Source of the DNA: Bradyrhizobium sp. CCGB01
GTDB taxonomy: Bacteria > Pseudomonadota > Alphaproteobacteria > Rhizobiales > Xanthobacteraceae
Direction of reading: 5' to 3'
Assembly (NCBI RefSeq): GCF_024199795.1
Contig: NZ_JANADK010000001.1
Coordinates: forward strand, 8,918,001-8,982,000
Length of the DNA stretch: 64,000 nucleotides
Position numbers and translations under genes: made by a program. Under the pieces are notes generated by a model. The model saw nothing but the letters and a program-made list of their open reading frames with translations, was not told where the DNA came from and made no database searches. Shown piece after piece: positions 8,267 to 17,774 of this stretch (positions within the stretch are counted from its first letter, which is position 1; every line of letters begins with the position of its first letter).

Positions 8267-8683
8267 ATGGATCGGCTGAGGCAGCGGGCGGATTTCCTCG
8301 CCGTTGCCAATGGCGCGCGGGCGAATAGTCCCGCGTTCGTCCTGCAAAGCCGTGGCCGCGACGACAACGGCCCGATCCGGATCGGCTTCACCGTCACCAA
8401 AAAGAACGGCAACGCCCCCGAGCGCAATCGCATCCGGCGCCGGCTTCGCGAATTGGTGAAGCGGCTCGATCCGGTGTCGATGCAACCCCATCATGATTAT
8501 GTGCTGGTTGGCCGAAGGGACGCGCTCTCGCGCGACTTCACGACCATGCTCGACGATCTGCGCATAGCGTTCACGAAGCCCGCGCGGCATACGCACAAGA
8601 GACGCGGTCCAAAAATCGACGGCTCAAGAACCGACGGCTCAAGGCCCGGCCCTGTTCCTGCGACCAGCCGCAAACCGGATTGA
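8267..8683 (+). CDS. rnpA: ribonuclease P protein component
   Basis: The 138-residue basic protein carries the RNase P protein core: RADFLAVANGAR at the start, GFTVTKKNGNAPERNRIRRR (the RNR motif that contacts RNA) and LVGRRDALSRDF. It assists the catalytic RNA in maturing tRNA 5' ends. The last 25 or so residues (PKIDGSRTDGSRPGP and on) are low-complexity and outside the family fold. Position 28 bases after rpmH and 16 before yidC is the classical arrangement. Confidence 0.97.
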   Translation: MDRLRQRADFLAVANGARANSPAFVLQSRGRDDNGPIRIGFTVTKKNGNAPERNRIRRRLRELVKRLDPVSMQPHHDYVLVGRRDALSRDFTTMLDDLRIAFTKPARHTHKRRGPKIDGSRTDGSRPGPVPATSRKPD

Positions 8684-8699
8684 TGACGAGACCATAGTG

Positions 8700-10541
8700 A
8701 TGACCGACAATCGCAATACCATCCTCGCCGTCATTCTCTCCGGCCTGGTGCTGATCGCCTGGCAGTATTTCTACAACGTGCCGCAGATGGAGAAGCAGCG
8801 CGCCCAGCAACAGGCGCAGGCCGAGCTCCAGAAGAGCACGCCGCAGCCGACGGCGTCCGCGACGCCGGGCGCCGCGCCACAGCCCGGCGGCGCAGCCCAG
8901 CCGTCGACACCGGCCGCGAACCAGGCCCAGCCGGTCGTCGCCCGCGACACCGCGATTGCAGCCAGCCCGCGCGTGAAGATCGACACGCCGCGGCTTGCCG
9001 GCAGCGTCTCGCTGAAGGGCGGCCGCATCGACGACCTCGCGCTGGTGCAATACCGCGAAACGGTCGACCCGAAGTCGCCGCCGATCGTGCTCTATTCGCC
9101 CTCGGGCACCGCAGAACCCTATTACGCCGAGTTCGGCTGGGTGCCGGCGACCGGCGTGACGGCCAAGCTGCCGGACGCCCAGACCGTCTGGCAGCAGGAC
9201 GGCAGCGGCAGCCTGACGCCGACGACGCCGGTGGTGCTGAAGTGGGACAATGGCGAGGGCCTCAGCTTCCGCCGCACCATCTCGGTCGACGACCACTATC
9301 TCTTCACCGTCAAGGACGAGGTGAGCAACGTCGGCAATGCGCCGGTCACGCTCTATCCGTTCGCGCTGATCTCGCGCCACGGCACGCCGCAGGTCTCCGG
9401 CTATTACATCCTGCATGAGGGCCTGATCGGCTATCTCGATGGCCTGCAGGAATACGCCTACAAGAAGATCGACGAAGCCAAGTCGGTGAACTTCAAGGCG
9501 ACCAATGGCTGGCTCGGCATGACCGACAAGTACTGGGCCTCCGCGCTGCTGCCGGATACCAGTGCGCAGCTTCAGGCGCGCTTCTCGTCGAACCCGGTCG
9601 GCAACGTCCACACCTACCAGACCGACTATCTGCTCGATCCCGTCACCGTCGCGATCGGCGGCAGCGCGACCGCGAATGCGCGGCTGTTCGCCGGTGCCAA
9701 GGAAGCCGGCGTCGTCGGCGTGTTCCCGTTCGCCGGCCTCGGCGGCTACAACAAGGAGCTCGGCCTCAACCATTTCGATCTGTTGATTGACTGGGGCTGG
9801 TTCTACTTCATCACCAAGCCGATGTTCCTCGGCCTCGACTTCTTCTACCGCTTCTTCGGCAATTTCGGCATCTCGATCCTGCTCGTGACCGTGATCGTGA
9901 AGCTCTTGTTCTTCCCGCTGGCGAACAAGTCCTACGCCTCGATGGCGAAAATGAAGTCGATACAGCCGCAGCTTCAGGCGCTGAAGGAGCGCTATCCCGA
10001 CGACAAGGTGAAGCAGCAACAGGAGATGATGGAGATCTACCGCAAGGAGAAGATCAATCCGGTCGCCGGCTGTCTTCCCGTCGTGATCCAGATCCCGGTG
10101 TTCTTCTCGCTCTACAAGGTGCTGTTCGTCACCATCGAGATGCGGCACGCGCCGTTCTACGGCTGGATCAAGGACCTCTCCGCGCCGGATCCGACCAACC
10201 TCTTCACGCTGTTCGGGCTGATCCCGTTCGATCCGACGACGATTCCCGTGTTCGGCCACTACCTCGCGCTCGGCATCTGGCCGATCATCATGGGCATCAC
10301 GATGTGGTTCCAGATGAAGCTGAACCCGACGCCGCCGGATCCGACCCAGCAGCTGATCTTCAACTGGATGCCGCTGATCTTCACCTTCATGCTGGCGGGC
10401 TTCCCGGCGGGCCTCGTGATCTACTGGGCCTGGAACAACACGCTCTCGGTGCTCCAGCAGAGCTTCATCATGCGCCGCAACGGCGTGAAGGTGGAGCTGT
10501 TCGACAATCTCAAGGCGACGTTCGCGAAGAAGGCGACGTAG
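8700..10541 (+). CDS. yidC: membrane protein insertase YidC
   Basis: The 613-residue protein has an N-terminal membrane helix (MTDNRNTILAVILSGLVLIA), a Pro/Ala/Gln-rich linker, a large periplasmic domain (about 90-370) and the conserved C-terminal core with five membrane helices, including GCLPVVIQIPVFFSLYKVL and the NWMPLIFTFMLAGFPAGLVI stretch. It inserts and folds inner-membrane proteins alone or with the Sec translocon. ATG 8700 is taken as the start; a GTG three bases earlier is equally in frame. Length fits the Gram-negative type. Confidence 0.97.
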   Translation: MTDNRNTILAVILSGLVLIAWQYFYNVPQMEKQRAQQQAQAELQKSTPQPTASATPGAAPQPGGAAQPSTPAANQAQPVVARDTAIAASPRVKIDTPRLAGSVSLKGGRIDDLALVQYRETVDPKSPPIVLYSPSGTAEPYYAEFGWVPATGVTAKLPDAQTVWQQDGSGSLTPTTPVVLKWDNGEGLSFRRTISVDDHYLFTVKDEVSNVGNAPVTLYPFALISRHGTPQVSGYYILHEGLIGYLDGLQEYAYKKIDEAKSVNFKATNGWLGMTDKYWASALLPDTSAQLQARFSSNPVGNVHTYQTDYLLDPVTVAIGGSATANARLFAGAKEAGVVGVFPFAGLGGYNKELGLNHFDLLIDWGWFYFITKPMFLGLDFFYRFFGNFGISILLVTVIVKLLFFPLANKSYASMAKMKSIQPQLQALKERYPDDKVKQQQEMMEIYRKEKINPVAGCLPVVIQIPVFFSLYKVLFVTIEMRHAPFYGWIKDLSAPDPTNLFTLFGLIPFDPTTIPVFGHYLALGIWPIIMGITMWFQMKLNPTPPDPTQQLIFNWMPLIFTFMLAGFPAGLVIYWAWNNTLSVLQQSFIMRRNGVKVELFDNLKATFAKKAT

Positions 10542-10546
10542 CTCCC

Positions 10547-10631
10547 GTCATCGCGAGGAGCGAAGCGACGAAGCGATCCAGACTATTTCCACGGAGAAAG
10601 TCTGGATTGCTTCGCTTCGCTCGCAATGACG
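10547..10631. repeat. intergenic inverted repeat, family B (GCAATGACG type)
   Basis: GTCATCGCGAGGAGCGAAGC on the left mirrors GCTTCGCTCGCAATGACG on the right, with an inner pair GATCCAGACT / AGTCTGGATT. A sister copy is at 50991-51079. It sits between yidC and engB. Confidence 0.85.
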
Positions 10632-10653
10632 TAAGGAAACAGCGAGCCTTCGC

Positions 10654-11307
10654 ATGACCGACGACAAAGATGCGAAGCTGATCGAGACCGGGCGAAAGCT
10701 GTTCGCGCGCGACTGGCAGTTCATCTGGGCCTCGCCCTCGATTGCGACGCTGCCGCCGATGGATGGGCTGGAGATCGCCTTTGCCGGCCGCTCCAATGTC
10801 GGCAAGTCCAGCCTGATCAACGCGCTCACGGGGCGCAACGCGCTGGCGCGCACCTCGCATACGCCGGGCCGCACCCAGGAGCTGATCTTCTTCGAGGTCC
10901 CCGGGAAAAAAGACCTGCGCCTCGTCGACATGCCCGGCTATGGCTACGCCAAGGCGCCGAAGAGCCAGGTCGCGTCCTGGACCGAGCTGATCCACAAATT
11001 CCTGCTGGGGCGTGCCTCGCTCGCGCGCGTCTACGTGCTGATCGACGCGCGGCACGGGCTCAAGGACGTCGATCTCGAAATCCTCGGGACGCTCGACCGC
11101 TCCGCCGTCAGCTACCAGATCGTGCTGACCAAAGCCGACCAGGTGAAGGCCTCCGAGCTTCAGTCCCGGATCGCCGAGACCGAGGCCGCTTTGGCAAAAC
11201 ATCCGGCTGCGTTCCCGAACGTGCTCGCGACCTCGTCGCGGAGCTCGACCGGCATGGCCGAGCTGCGCGCCGCGATGGCGAAGCTGCTGGAAGAGCGAAG
11301 CTCGTGA
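10654..11307 (+). CDS. engB: ribosome biogenesis GTP-binding protein EngB/YsxC
   Basis: The 217-residue GTPase has G1 [12 protein letters not shown] (about 45-56), the switch region around [11 protein letters not shown]3 DMPGYG and G4 TKAD, in the order and spacing of EngB (YihA/YsxC). The family is needed for assembly of the large ribosomal subunit. Its stop overlaps the start of the next gene (TGATG), suggesting translational coupling. Gene order yidC-engB-argB is typical for Rhizobiales. Confidence 0.96.
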   Translation: MTDDKDAKLIETGRKLFARDWQFIWASPSIATLPPMDGLEIAFAGRSNVGKSSLINALTGRNALARTSHTPGRTQELIFFEVPGKKDLRLVDMPGYGYAKAPKSQVASWTELIHKFLLGRASLARVYVLIDARHGLKDVDLEILGTLDRSAVSYQIVLTKADQVKASELQSRIAETEAALAKHPAAFPNVLATSSRSSTGMAELRAAMAKLLEERSS

Positions 11308-11666
11308 TGGTTCGCCTGTTGCTTGGGCTTGCCGGTTTGATGGGCGCTGCCGGCGTCGCGCTGGCCGCGGCCTCCGCCCACGGCGCCGACGCGAGCCGGC
11401 TTGCCTCCGCAAGCGCCATGCTGCTGTTTCATGCAACTGCCATACTCGCGACCGTCGCCCTGCTCGCGCGCGGCCTTCTGCACGGCGGAATTGGCCTCAT
11501 CGCGGCGTTCGGCTTCGTCATCGGCGCCGCGCTGTTCGCGGGCGACCTGACCTTGCGGCAATTTGCGGGGCACTCGCTGTTTCCGTATGCGGCGCCGACC
11601 GGCGGAACGGTGATGATCTTGAGCTGGCTGGCGGTGACGCTGGCGGCGGTGGTGGCGCGGAAATAG
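11307..11666 (+). CDS. DUF423 small membrane protein
   Basis: The 119-residue protein has four predicted membrane helices and DUF423 hallmarks: GAAGVALAAASAHG near the N-terminus, MLLFHATAILA, GAALFAGDLTLRQFAG and a C-terminal APTGGTVMILSW. The family (YgdD-like) is an inner-membrane protein of unknown function. The ATG at 11307 overlaps the engB stop codon; a GTG three bases earlier is also in frame. Confidence 0.85.
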   Translation: MVRLLLGLAGLMGAAGVALAAASAHGADASRLASASAMLLFHATAILATVALLARGLLHGGIGLIAAFGFVIGAALFAGDLTLRQFAGHSLFPYAAPTGGTVMILSWLAVTLAAVVARK

Positions 11667-11675
11667 TGCTCTCTT

Positions 11676-11703
11676 CCTTCTCCCCTTGTGGGAGAGGGTA
11701 ACA
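11676..11703. repeat. partial copy of the CTCCCC/GAGGG repeat family
   Basis: CTCTCTTCCTTCTCCCC-TTGTGGGAGAGGG resembles one arm of the element inside the DNA ligase gene (59115-59270). Only one half is present here. Confidence 0.4.
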
Positions 11704-11773
11704 CCAACACTTTGCGCTGCTCCCGCCAATCGGATAGAACGCGGCCGAGTATCCCGCCAGCGAGATCCGCCTC

Positions 11774-12661
11774 ATGACCGACATCTCCCCGCTCGACCAG
11801 GCCCGCATCCTGTCCGAAGCGCTGCCGCACATGCAGCAGTATGACGAAGAAACCATCGTCATCAAATATGGCGGTCATGCCATGGGCGACGAGGAGACCG
11901 CGAAGAACTTTGCCCGCGACATCGTGCTGCTCGAGCAGACCGCGATCAACCCCGTGGTGGTGCATGGCGGCGGGCCGCAGATCGCGACCATGCTCAAGCG
12001 CCTCGGCATCGTCTCGGAATTCGCAGCAGGGCTCCGCATCACCGACGCCGCAACCATCGAGATCGTCGAGATGGTGCTCGCCGGCTCCGTCAACAAGCAG
12101 ATCGTCGGCTACATCAACGAGGCCGGTGGCAAGGCCGTGGGACTGTCCGGCAAGGACGGCAACATGGTCAAGGCGTCGAAGACGACGCGGACCATCATCG
12201 ATCCGGACTCGCACATCGAGAAGGCGGTCGATCTCGGCTTCGTCGGCGATCCCGAGAAGGTCGACCTCACGCTGCTCAACCAGCTGATCGGCTACGAGCT
12301 GATCCCGGTGCTGGCGCCGCTCGCGACCTCGAAGGAAGGCCAGACGCTGAACGTCAACGCCGACACCTTTGCCGGCGCCGTTGCCGGCGCGCTGAAGGCC
12401 AAGCGCCTCTTGCTGCTCACCGACGTGCCCGGCGTGCTCGACAAGTCCAAGAAGTTGATCCCGCAGCTTTCGGTCAAGGACGCCCGAAAGCTGATCGCCG
12501 ACGGCACCATTTCCGGCGGCATGATCCCGAAGGTCGAGACCTGCATCTACGCGCTCGAACAGGGCGTCGAGGGCGTCGTCATCATCGACGGCAAGATGCA
12601 GCACGCGGTGCTGCTCGAGCTCTTCACCAACCAGGGCACGGGCACGCTGATCCACAAGTGA
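11774..12661 (+). CDS. argB: acetylglutamate kinase
   Basis: The 295-residue cytosolic enzyme phosphorylates N-acetylglutamate in arginine synthesis. It shows the amino acid kinase motifs IKYGGHAM (Lys31), VVHGGGPQI (about 65-73), [12 protein letters not shown], and [12 protein letters not shown] further on, and a conserved ATP-site region [13 protein letters not shown]. Length and sequence match the arginine-feedback-regulated type with an N-terminal helix. Its stop overlaps the next start (TGATG). Confidence 0.97.
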   Translation: MTDISPLDQARILSEALPHMQQYDEETIVIKYGGHAMGDEETAKNFARDIVLLEQTAINPVVVHGGGPQIATMLKRLGIVSEFAAGLRITDAATIEIVEMVLAGSVNKQIVGYINEAGGKAVGLSGKDGNMVKASKTTRTIIDPDSHIEKAVDLGFVGDPEKVDLTLLNQLIGYELIPVLAPLATSKEGQTLNVNADTFAGAVAGALKAKRLLLLTDVPGVLDKSKKLIPQLSVKDARKLIADGTISGGMIPKVETCIYALEQGVEGVVIIDGKMQHAVLLELFTNQGTGTLIHK

Positions 12662-13716
12662 TGAGCGCGCGGCCAGGAACAGAGCTGGGAGAGCGGCGGC
12701 CTCGCCGCTCTCCCCTCGCGCGCTTGCTGATGACGCTGCCTGCCGCAGCCGTCTCGTTCTTCTTCTCCTCCGCCCCGGCCTTTGCCGATCTGAAAATCTG
12801 CAACCGCATGTCCTATGTGGTCGAGGCCGCGATCGGCATCGACGACAAGGCGGCGACCGCGACGCGGGGCTGGTTCAGGATCGATCCCGCCACCTGCCGC
12901 GTGGTGGTGCAGGGCACACTGACCGCCGACCGCATCCTGCTCAACGCCCGCGCGCTCGGCGTCTACGGCGCCTCGCCGATCCCGCAGAACGGCAGCGACA
13001 TGCTGTGCGTGGCGCAGGACAATTTCGTCATCGCGGCGGCGCGGCAGTGCCGAAGTGGCCAAACGCAAGTCCCCTTCACCCAGATCACCCCGACGCAGGC
13101 AGCGGACGGCAATTTCACGGCCTATCTCGCCGAGGATTCCGAATATGACGACGAGCAGGCGCGCCTTGCCGGCATCCAGCGGCTGCTGGTGATCGCAGGC
13201 TATGACGCAGCTCCCATCGACGGCGTCGACGGGCCGAAGACGCAAGCCGCGCTGGCCGCCTTCCTGAAGAGCCGCGGACTGGCGGCGGACATCCTGTCGT
13301 CGCCAAACTTCTTCAAGACCATGGTCGACGCCGTGCAGACGCCGTCCGCGACGGGCCTGACCTGGTGCAACGACACGCCGCACAAGGTGATGGCGGCGGT
13401 CGCCACCGACGACGGCAAGTCGGTGACCAGCCGCGGCTGGTATCGCATCGATCCCAGGACGTGCCTGCACCCCGATGTGACCGGCCAGCCCAAGCAGATC
13501 TTCAGCTTCGCGGAAGCCATCGACGCCGACAACCGGATCATCAAGCTGAAGGACAAGCCGCTGAACTGGGGCGGCGACAGGCAGCTCTGCACGCGCGAGA
13601 CCAAGTTCGAGACCAACGAGCAGACCGACTGCGGCGCGCGCGGTTTCGCGGCGACGGGTTTCGGTGCGGTCGACATGTCGAGCGGCGGCAAGACGCTGCG
13701 CTTTGCGATGCCGTGA
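12661..13716 (+). CDS. secreted protein with two DUF1036 domains around a peptidoglycan-binding-like segment
   Basis: The 351-residue protein has a long basic N-region and hydrophobic signal (about residues 20-42, ending APAFA). Two copies of the DUF1036 fold follow: residues 44-135 (LKICNRMSYVVEAAIG, GWFRIDPATC) and 233-351 (LTWCNDTPHKVMAAVA, GWYRIDPRTC). Between them, about 165-210, is a stretch like peptidoglycan-binding domain 1 (AGYDAAPIDGVDGPKTQAAL). This suggests an envelope protein; the function is not known. It is coupled to argB by an overlapping start, with a GTG three bases earlier as an alternative. Confidence 0.85.
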   Translation: MSARPGTELGERRPRRSPLARLLMTLPAAAVSFFFSSAPAFADLKICNRMSYVVEAAIGIDDKAATATRGWFRIDPATCRVVVQGTLTADRILLNARALGVYGASPIPQNGSDMLCVAQDNFVIAAARQCRSGQTQVPFTQITPTQAADGNFTAYLAEDSEYDDEQARLAGIQRLLVIAGYDAAPIDGVDGPKTQAALAAFLKSRGLAADILSSPNFFKTMVDAVQTPSATGLTWCNDTPHKVMAAVATDDGKSVTSRGWYRIDPRTCLHPDVTGQPKQIFSFAEAIDADNRIIKLKDKPLNWGGDRQLCTRETKFETNEQTDCGARGFAATGFGAVDMSSGGKTLRFAMP

Positions 13717-13756
13717 TGGGTGTTGCTGCGATGATGGCGGCGCCAAGAACTCCGCT

Positions 13757-13889
13757 GTCGTCCCTGCGAAAGCAGGGACCCATAACCACAGGATTTGGTT
13801 GTGGCGCGAGATGGTGGTTATCAGTCTTCGTCAAACCACTCCCTGTGGTTATGGGTCCCGGATCTGCGCTGCGCTTGTCCGGGACGACA
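13757..13889. repeat. intergenic repeat, family C (CCATAACCACAGG / GTGGTTATGGG type)
   Basis: GGGACCCATAACCACAGG faces CCTGTGGTTATGGGTCCCGG, followed by GATCTGCGCTGCGCTTGTCC and GGGACGAC. Relatives are at 31475-31618 and 47584-47704. No open frame of interest lies within. Confidence 0.85.
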
Positions 13890-13934
13890 GCGGAGGATCG
13901 GGCGGCGATTGTGTTTGAAGGATAGAGAGCCACA

Positions 13935-14624
13935 ATGACCTCCCCCCGCACCTTTGCCCACGTCGACACCTGGGTGTTCGACCTCGACAACACGCTCTAT
14001 CCGCATCACGTCAATCTGTGGCAGCAGGTCGATGCGCGGATCGGGGAGTTCGTGTGCAGCTGGCTGAACGTGACGCCCGAGGAGGCGCGCAAGATCCAGA
14101 AGGACTATTACCGGCGCTTCGGCACCACCATGCGCGGCATGATGACCATGCATGGCGTGCGCGCCGACGACTACCTCGCCTATGTCCACAAGATCGACCA
14201 CTCGCCGCTGGAGCCGAACCCGGCGCTCGGCGAAGCCATCGCAAAACTGTCCGGGCGCAAGCTGATCCTGACCAACGGCTCGGTCGACCATGTCGACGCG
14301 GTGCTGGCCCGCCTTGGCCTCGGCTCGCATTTCGACGGCGTGTTCGACATCATCGCCGCCGGCTTCGAGCCGAAGCCGGCGGAGCAGACCTATCGAAAAT
14401 TCCTCTCAGACCATGCGGTGGATCCGACCAAAGCCGCCATGTTCGAGGACCTCTCCCGCAATCTCACCGTTCCCCACGCGCTCGGCATGACCACGGTGCT
14501 GGTGGTGCCTGACGGGACCAAGGAAGTGGTGCGCGAGGACTGGGAGCTGGAAGGGCGCGACGCCGCCCATGTCGACCACGTCACGGATGATCTGACGGGG
14601 TTTTTGGCCCGACTGCCGCGGTAA
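13935..14624 (+). CDS. pyrimidine 5'-nucleotidase, HAD family
   Basis: The 229-residue protein has the HAD motif I FDLDNTLYP (Asp16, Asp18), a helical cap, motif II LTNGS and motif III/IV EPKPAEQTYRKF followed by AAMFEDLSRN. This arrangement fits the SSM1/Phm8-like pyrimidine 5'-nucleotidases that dephosphorylate UMP or CMP-type nucleotides in the cytosol. Substrate is inferred from the family. It stands alone between two repeats and upstream of dapD. Confidence 0.9.
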   Translation: MTSPRTFAHVDTWVFDLDNTLYPHHVNLWQQVDARIGEFVCSWLNVTPEEARKIQKDYYRRFGTTMRGMMTMHGVRADDYLAYVHKIDHSPLEPNPALGEAIAKLSGRKLILTNGSVDHVDAVLARLGLGSHFDGVFDIIAAGFEPKPAEQTYRKFLSDHAVDPTKAAMFEDLSRNLTVPHALGMTTVLVVPDGTKEVVREDWELEGRDAAHVDHVTDDLTGFLARLPR

Positions 14625-14627
14625 GCC

Positions 14628-14714
14628 CGTAGCCCGGATGGAGCGCAGCGAAATCCGGGGCCTCTCGCCGCGGAGAGACTTTCCGGATTGCGCTTAGCTC
14701 CATCCGGGCTACGG
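14628..14714. repeat. intergenic inverted repeat, family E (TAGCCCGGATGGAGC type)
   Basis: CGTAGCCCGGATGGAGCGCA mirrors TTAGCTCCATCCGGGCTACG across the element. It is a single copy in this window and lies between the HAD gene and dapD. Confidence 0.8.
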
Positions 14715-14813
14715 AGGCCGGGACGACGGCGGACTATGCCTTGACTCCGTCCCCCCAAATCCCGAAAAAGCGCCCCAATCCGTCAAAATTCACGTTCCGA
14801 AGAGGAAATCCCG

Positions 14814-15659
14814 ATGTCCCTCCAAGCCCTCGAATCCACCATCAACAGCGCCTTCGACGCGCGCGACGGCATCTCGACCTCGACCAAGGGCGAGGTGCGC
14901 GAGGCCGTGGACCAGGCGCTGGAGATTCTGGACAAGGGCGAGGCGCGCGTCGCCGAGCGCGGGGCCGACGGCAAGTGGAAGGTCAATCAGTGGCTGAAGA
15001 AGGCCGTGCTGCTGTCCTTCCGCCTCAACGACATGGGCGTCATTCCCGGCGGGTCCGGCAAGGCGACCTGGTGGGACAAGGTGCCCTCGAAGTTCGAAGG
15101 CTGGGGCGAGAACCGCTTTCGCGATGCCGGCTTCCGCGCCGTGCCCGGCTCGGTGGTGCGCCGCTCGGCCTTCATCGCCAAGAACGTCGTGCTGATGCCG
15201 TCCTTCGTCAATCTCGGCGCCTATGTCGATGAGAGCACCATGGTCGACACCTGGGCGACCGTCGGCTCCTGCGCGCAGATCGGCAAGCGCGTGCACATCT
15301 CCGGCGGCGCCGGCATCGGCGGCGTGCTCGAGCCGCTCCAGGCCGAGCCCGTCATCGTCGAGGACGATTGCTTCATCGGCGCGCGCTCCGAGGTCGCCGA
15401 AGGCGTAATCGTGCGCAAGGGCGCGGTGCTGGCGATGGGCGTGTTCCTGGGCGCCTCCACCAAGATCGTCGACCGCGAGACCGGCGAGGTCTTCATCGGC
15501 GAAGTGCCTGAGTATTCGGTGGTCGTTCCCGGCGCACTGCCCGGCAAGCCCATGAAGAACGGCCAGATCGGCCCGAGCACCGCCTGCGCCGTCATCGTCA
15601 AGCGCGTCGACGAGCGCACGCGCTCGAAGACCAGCATCAACGAGCTGCTGCGGGATTGA
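14814..15659 (+). CDS. dapD: 2,3,4,5-tetrahydropyridine-2,6-dicarboxylate N-succinyltransferase
   Basis: The 281-residue enzyme succinylates tetrahydrodipicolinate in the lysine and diaminopimelate pathway. After an N-terminal helical domain it shows the left-handed beta-helix hexapeptide region ([20 protein letters not shown], then [20 protein letters not shown]). The ATG follows GAGGAAA by six bases. With dapE 800 bases downstream it supplies meso-diaminopimelate for peptidoglycan and lysine. Confidence 0.97.
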   Translation: MSLQALESTINSAFDARDGISTSTKGEVREAVDQALEILDKGEARVAERGADGKWKVNQWLKKAVLLSFRLNDMGVIPGGSGKATWWDKVPSKFEGWGENRFRDAGFRAVPGSVVRRSAFIAKNVVLMPSFVNLGAYVDESTMVDTWATVGSCAQIGKRVHISGGAGIGGVLEPLQAEPVIVEDDCFIGARSEVAEGVIVRKGAVLAMGVFLGASTKIVDRETGEVFIGEVPEYSVVVPGALPGKPMKNGQIGPSTACAVIVKRVDERTRSKTSINELLRD

Positions 15660-15664
15660 TGTCG

Positions 15665-15734
15665 GGCGAATAGCGAATCGCCGGTGGCGAATGGGGCCTG
15701 CGCCCTACTCGCCATCCGCTGCTCACCATTCGCT
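15665..15734. repeat. intergenic inverted repeat, GCGAATGG / CCATTCGC type
   Basis: GGTGGCGAATGGGGC on the left is mirrored by CTCGCCATCCGC and CTCACCATTCGC on the right. It is an imperfect repeat between dapD and the DUF805 gene. Confidence 0.55.
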
Positions 15735-15805
15735 CCGAAATCGAACCCACCCTCCCTCCATCGCGACCAATATCCGGGCGGCCTCGACTGCCCGGAGCCT
15801 CTCGC

Positions 15806-16450
15806 ATGGACTGGACCTGGTACCTCTTCCGCTTCGACGGCCGCATCAATCGCGCTCTGCTGTGGCAGGCCCTGCTGATCGTCGCGGTGCTGGCGGCCCT
15901 GCTGGGAGTGGTCGGTCAGGTGCTTCACCTCCTCAACGCCGAGGGATCGTTAAAGCTATCCATCAAGCTCGATTTCGACTTCGGCCTCGACGACCTCTTC
16001 AAGCTGGTCGATCCCCGGGCCTATCACTCGCTGGCATCCTTGGATCGCACGGATCTGCTCCTGAAGGCGTCTGGCCTGACGCTGTTCTCATGGATTTTCC
16101 TGGCGACGGCCATCAAGCGGCTGCATGACCGCGACCGGAGCGGCTGGTGGATCGTAGCGTTCTTCGTCGTGCCCGGCCTGTTCAGCCAGTTCTCGGACCT
16201 TTTGCCTGACTCCAACTGGATGCTTCCGTTCAGCCTCTCGGCTTCAAGCCTGTGGCTGTGGGGCTTCGTCGAAATGTTCTGTGTGCCCGGCAGCGTGGGC
16301 GACAACCGGTTCGGCGCCGATCCGCTGGCCGACGTCGAGGACAGCGCCGCCGAACACCGGGCCAAGGACTGGGACCAGCAGAGCGAGATCGAATTTGTCC
16401 CGCCCAGTGCTAGCCCACCCGGCGGCATGCATGTTAAGCGGGGCGCATGA
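15806..16450 (+). CDS. DUF805 membrane protein
   Basis: The 214-residue protein starts [20 protein letters not shown], the usual opening of DUF805 proteins, and has about four membrane helices plus a conserved [10 protein letters not shown] loop. After residue 170 there is a charged cytosolic tail. Function is unknown for the family. Its stop overlaps the dapE start (ATGA), so it is probably co-translated with dapE, a neighbour pair worth noting because DUF805 itself gives no pathway hint. Confidence 0.85.
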   Translation: MDWTWYLFRFDGRINRALLWQALLIVAVLAALLGVVGQVLHLLNAEGSLKLSIKLDFDFGLDDLFKLVDPRAYHSLASLDRTDLLLKASGLTLFSWIFLATAIKRLHDRDRSGWWIVAFFVVPGLFSQFSDLLPDSNWMLPFSLSASSLWLWGFVEMFCVPGSVGDNRFGADPLADVEDSAAEHRAKDWDQQSEIEFVPPSASPPGGMHVKRGA

Positions 16451-17613
16451 CCGATGCTCTCTCGATCGCCCGCGATCTCATCCGCTGCCCCTCGGTAACT
16501 CCGGCCGATGCCGGTGCTCTCGGGGTGCTTGAAAAGGCGCTCACCGCTGCCGGCTTCACCTGCCACCGCGTGACCTTCAGCGAGGAAGGCACGGCCGACG
16601 TCGACAATCTCTATGCGCGGATCGGCACTGAAGGGCCGCACATCACCTTCGCCGGCCACACCGACGTGGTGCCGCCGGGCGACGAGAGCGCCTGGAGCGT
16701 CGGCGCGTTCTCCGGTGAGGTGAAAGACGGCTTTCTGCACGGCCGCGGCGCGGTCGACATGAAGGGCGGCATCGCCTGCTCGGTCGCCGCGGTGCTGGAG
16801 CATCTCGCCGCGAACGGCGGCAAGCCCCGCGCGGACGGCAAGGGCTCGATCTCGTTCCTGATCACCGGCGACGAGGAAGACGTCTCCATCAACGGCACCA
16901 TCAAGCTGCTCAAATGGGCCGCCGAGCGCGGCGAAAAATTCGACCATTGCGTGCTGGGCGAGCCCTCCAATGTCGAGACGCTCGGCGACACCATCAAGGT
17001 GGGCCGCCGCGGCTCGCAATCCGGCACGCTTCTGGTCGACGGCGTGCAGGGCCACGTCGCCTATCCGCATCGCGCCTCCAATCCGGTGCCCGATATCTCG
17101 CGGCTGATCGTGGCGATCTCCGACGAGCCGCTCGATCACGGCAGCGCGCAGTTCCAGGCGTCCAATCTCGAATTCACCTCGGTGGACGTCGGCAACAAGG
17201 CCAGCAACGTGATCCCCGGCGAGGCCCGCGCCAGGTTCAACATCCGCTACAACGACAACCACACCCAGGCGAGCCTGCGCGAGCTGGTCGAGACGCGGCT
17301 GACGAAAGCCTGCGGCAACCGCATCAAGGCCCGCATCGTCTGGGATCCCTCGAACTCCAACGTGTTCGTCACCAAGCCCGGCCCGTTCACCGATCTCGCG
17401 GTGTCCGCGATCGAGGAGGTGACGGGCCGCAAGCCGGAGCTGTCGACCTCAGGCGGCACCTCGGATGCGCGCTTCATCTCGAGCTATTGCCCGGTGATCG
17501 AGTTCGGGCTGGTCGGCCAGACCATGCACCAGGTGAACGAGCGCGTGCCGGTGACGGATCTGGAGAAGCTGACGCAGGTGTATCGCGGGATTTTGACGCG
17601 GTATTTTGGGTAG
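16447..17613 (+). CDS. dapE: succinyl-diaminopimelate desuccinylase
   Basis: The 388-residue M20 metallopeptidase removes succinate from N-succinyl-diaminopimelate. Metal-site motifs are present: [10 protein letters not shown] (His71, Asp73), [10 protein letters not shown] and TGDEED around residue 140, and a C-terminal GGTSDARFI and MHQVNE block carrying the last ligand. It follows DUF805 with a four-base overlap and completes the lysine-branch pair with dapD. Confidence 0.97.
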   Translation: MTDALSIARDLIRCPSVTPADAGALGVLEKALTAAGFTCHRVTFSEEGTADVDNLYARIGTEGPHITFAGHTDVVPPGDESAWSVGAFSGEVKDGFLHGRGAVDMKGGIACSVAAVLEHLAANGGKPRADGKGSISFLITGDEEDVSINGTIKLLKWAAERGEKFDHCVLGEPSNVETLGDTIKVGRRGSQSGTLLVDGVQGHVAYPHRASNPVPDISRLIVAISDEPLDHGSAQFQASNLEFTSVDVGNKASNVIPGEARARFNIRYNDNHTQASLRELVETRLTKACGNRIKARIVWDPSNSNVFVTKPGPFTDLAVSAIEEVTGRKPELSTSGGTSDARFISSYCPVIEFGLVGQTMHQVNERVPVTDLEKLTQVYRGILTRYFG

Positions 17614-17640
17614 GGCTCGACTGCCTCTCCGCTCTCCGCC

Positions 17641-17741
17641 GTCATCGCCCGACTTGATCGGGCGATCCAGTACGCCGAGACGACAGTGATTCCTCGATAG
17701 GCCGCGGCGTACTGGATGGCCCGGTCAAGCCGGAGCATGAC
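17641..17741. repeat. intergenic repeat, family D (GATCCAGTACGCCG / ACTGGAT type)
   Basis: GTCATCGCCCGACTTGATCG-type hairpin arm, the GATCCAGTACGCCG segment, and GCGGCGTACTGGATGGCCCG on the right, closed by a hairpin ending GCATGAC. Other members are at 21490, 44327 and 48454. Confidence 0.85.
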
Positions 17742-17774
17742 ACCGATGATGAGGCAAGGGCGTCTGCCTCTCGC

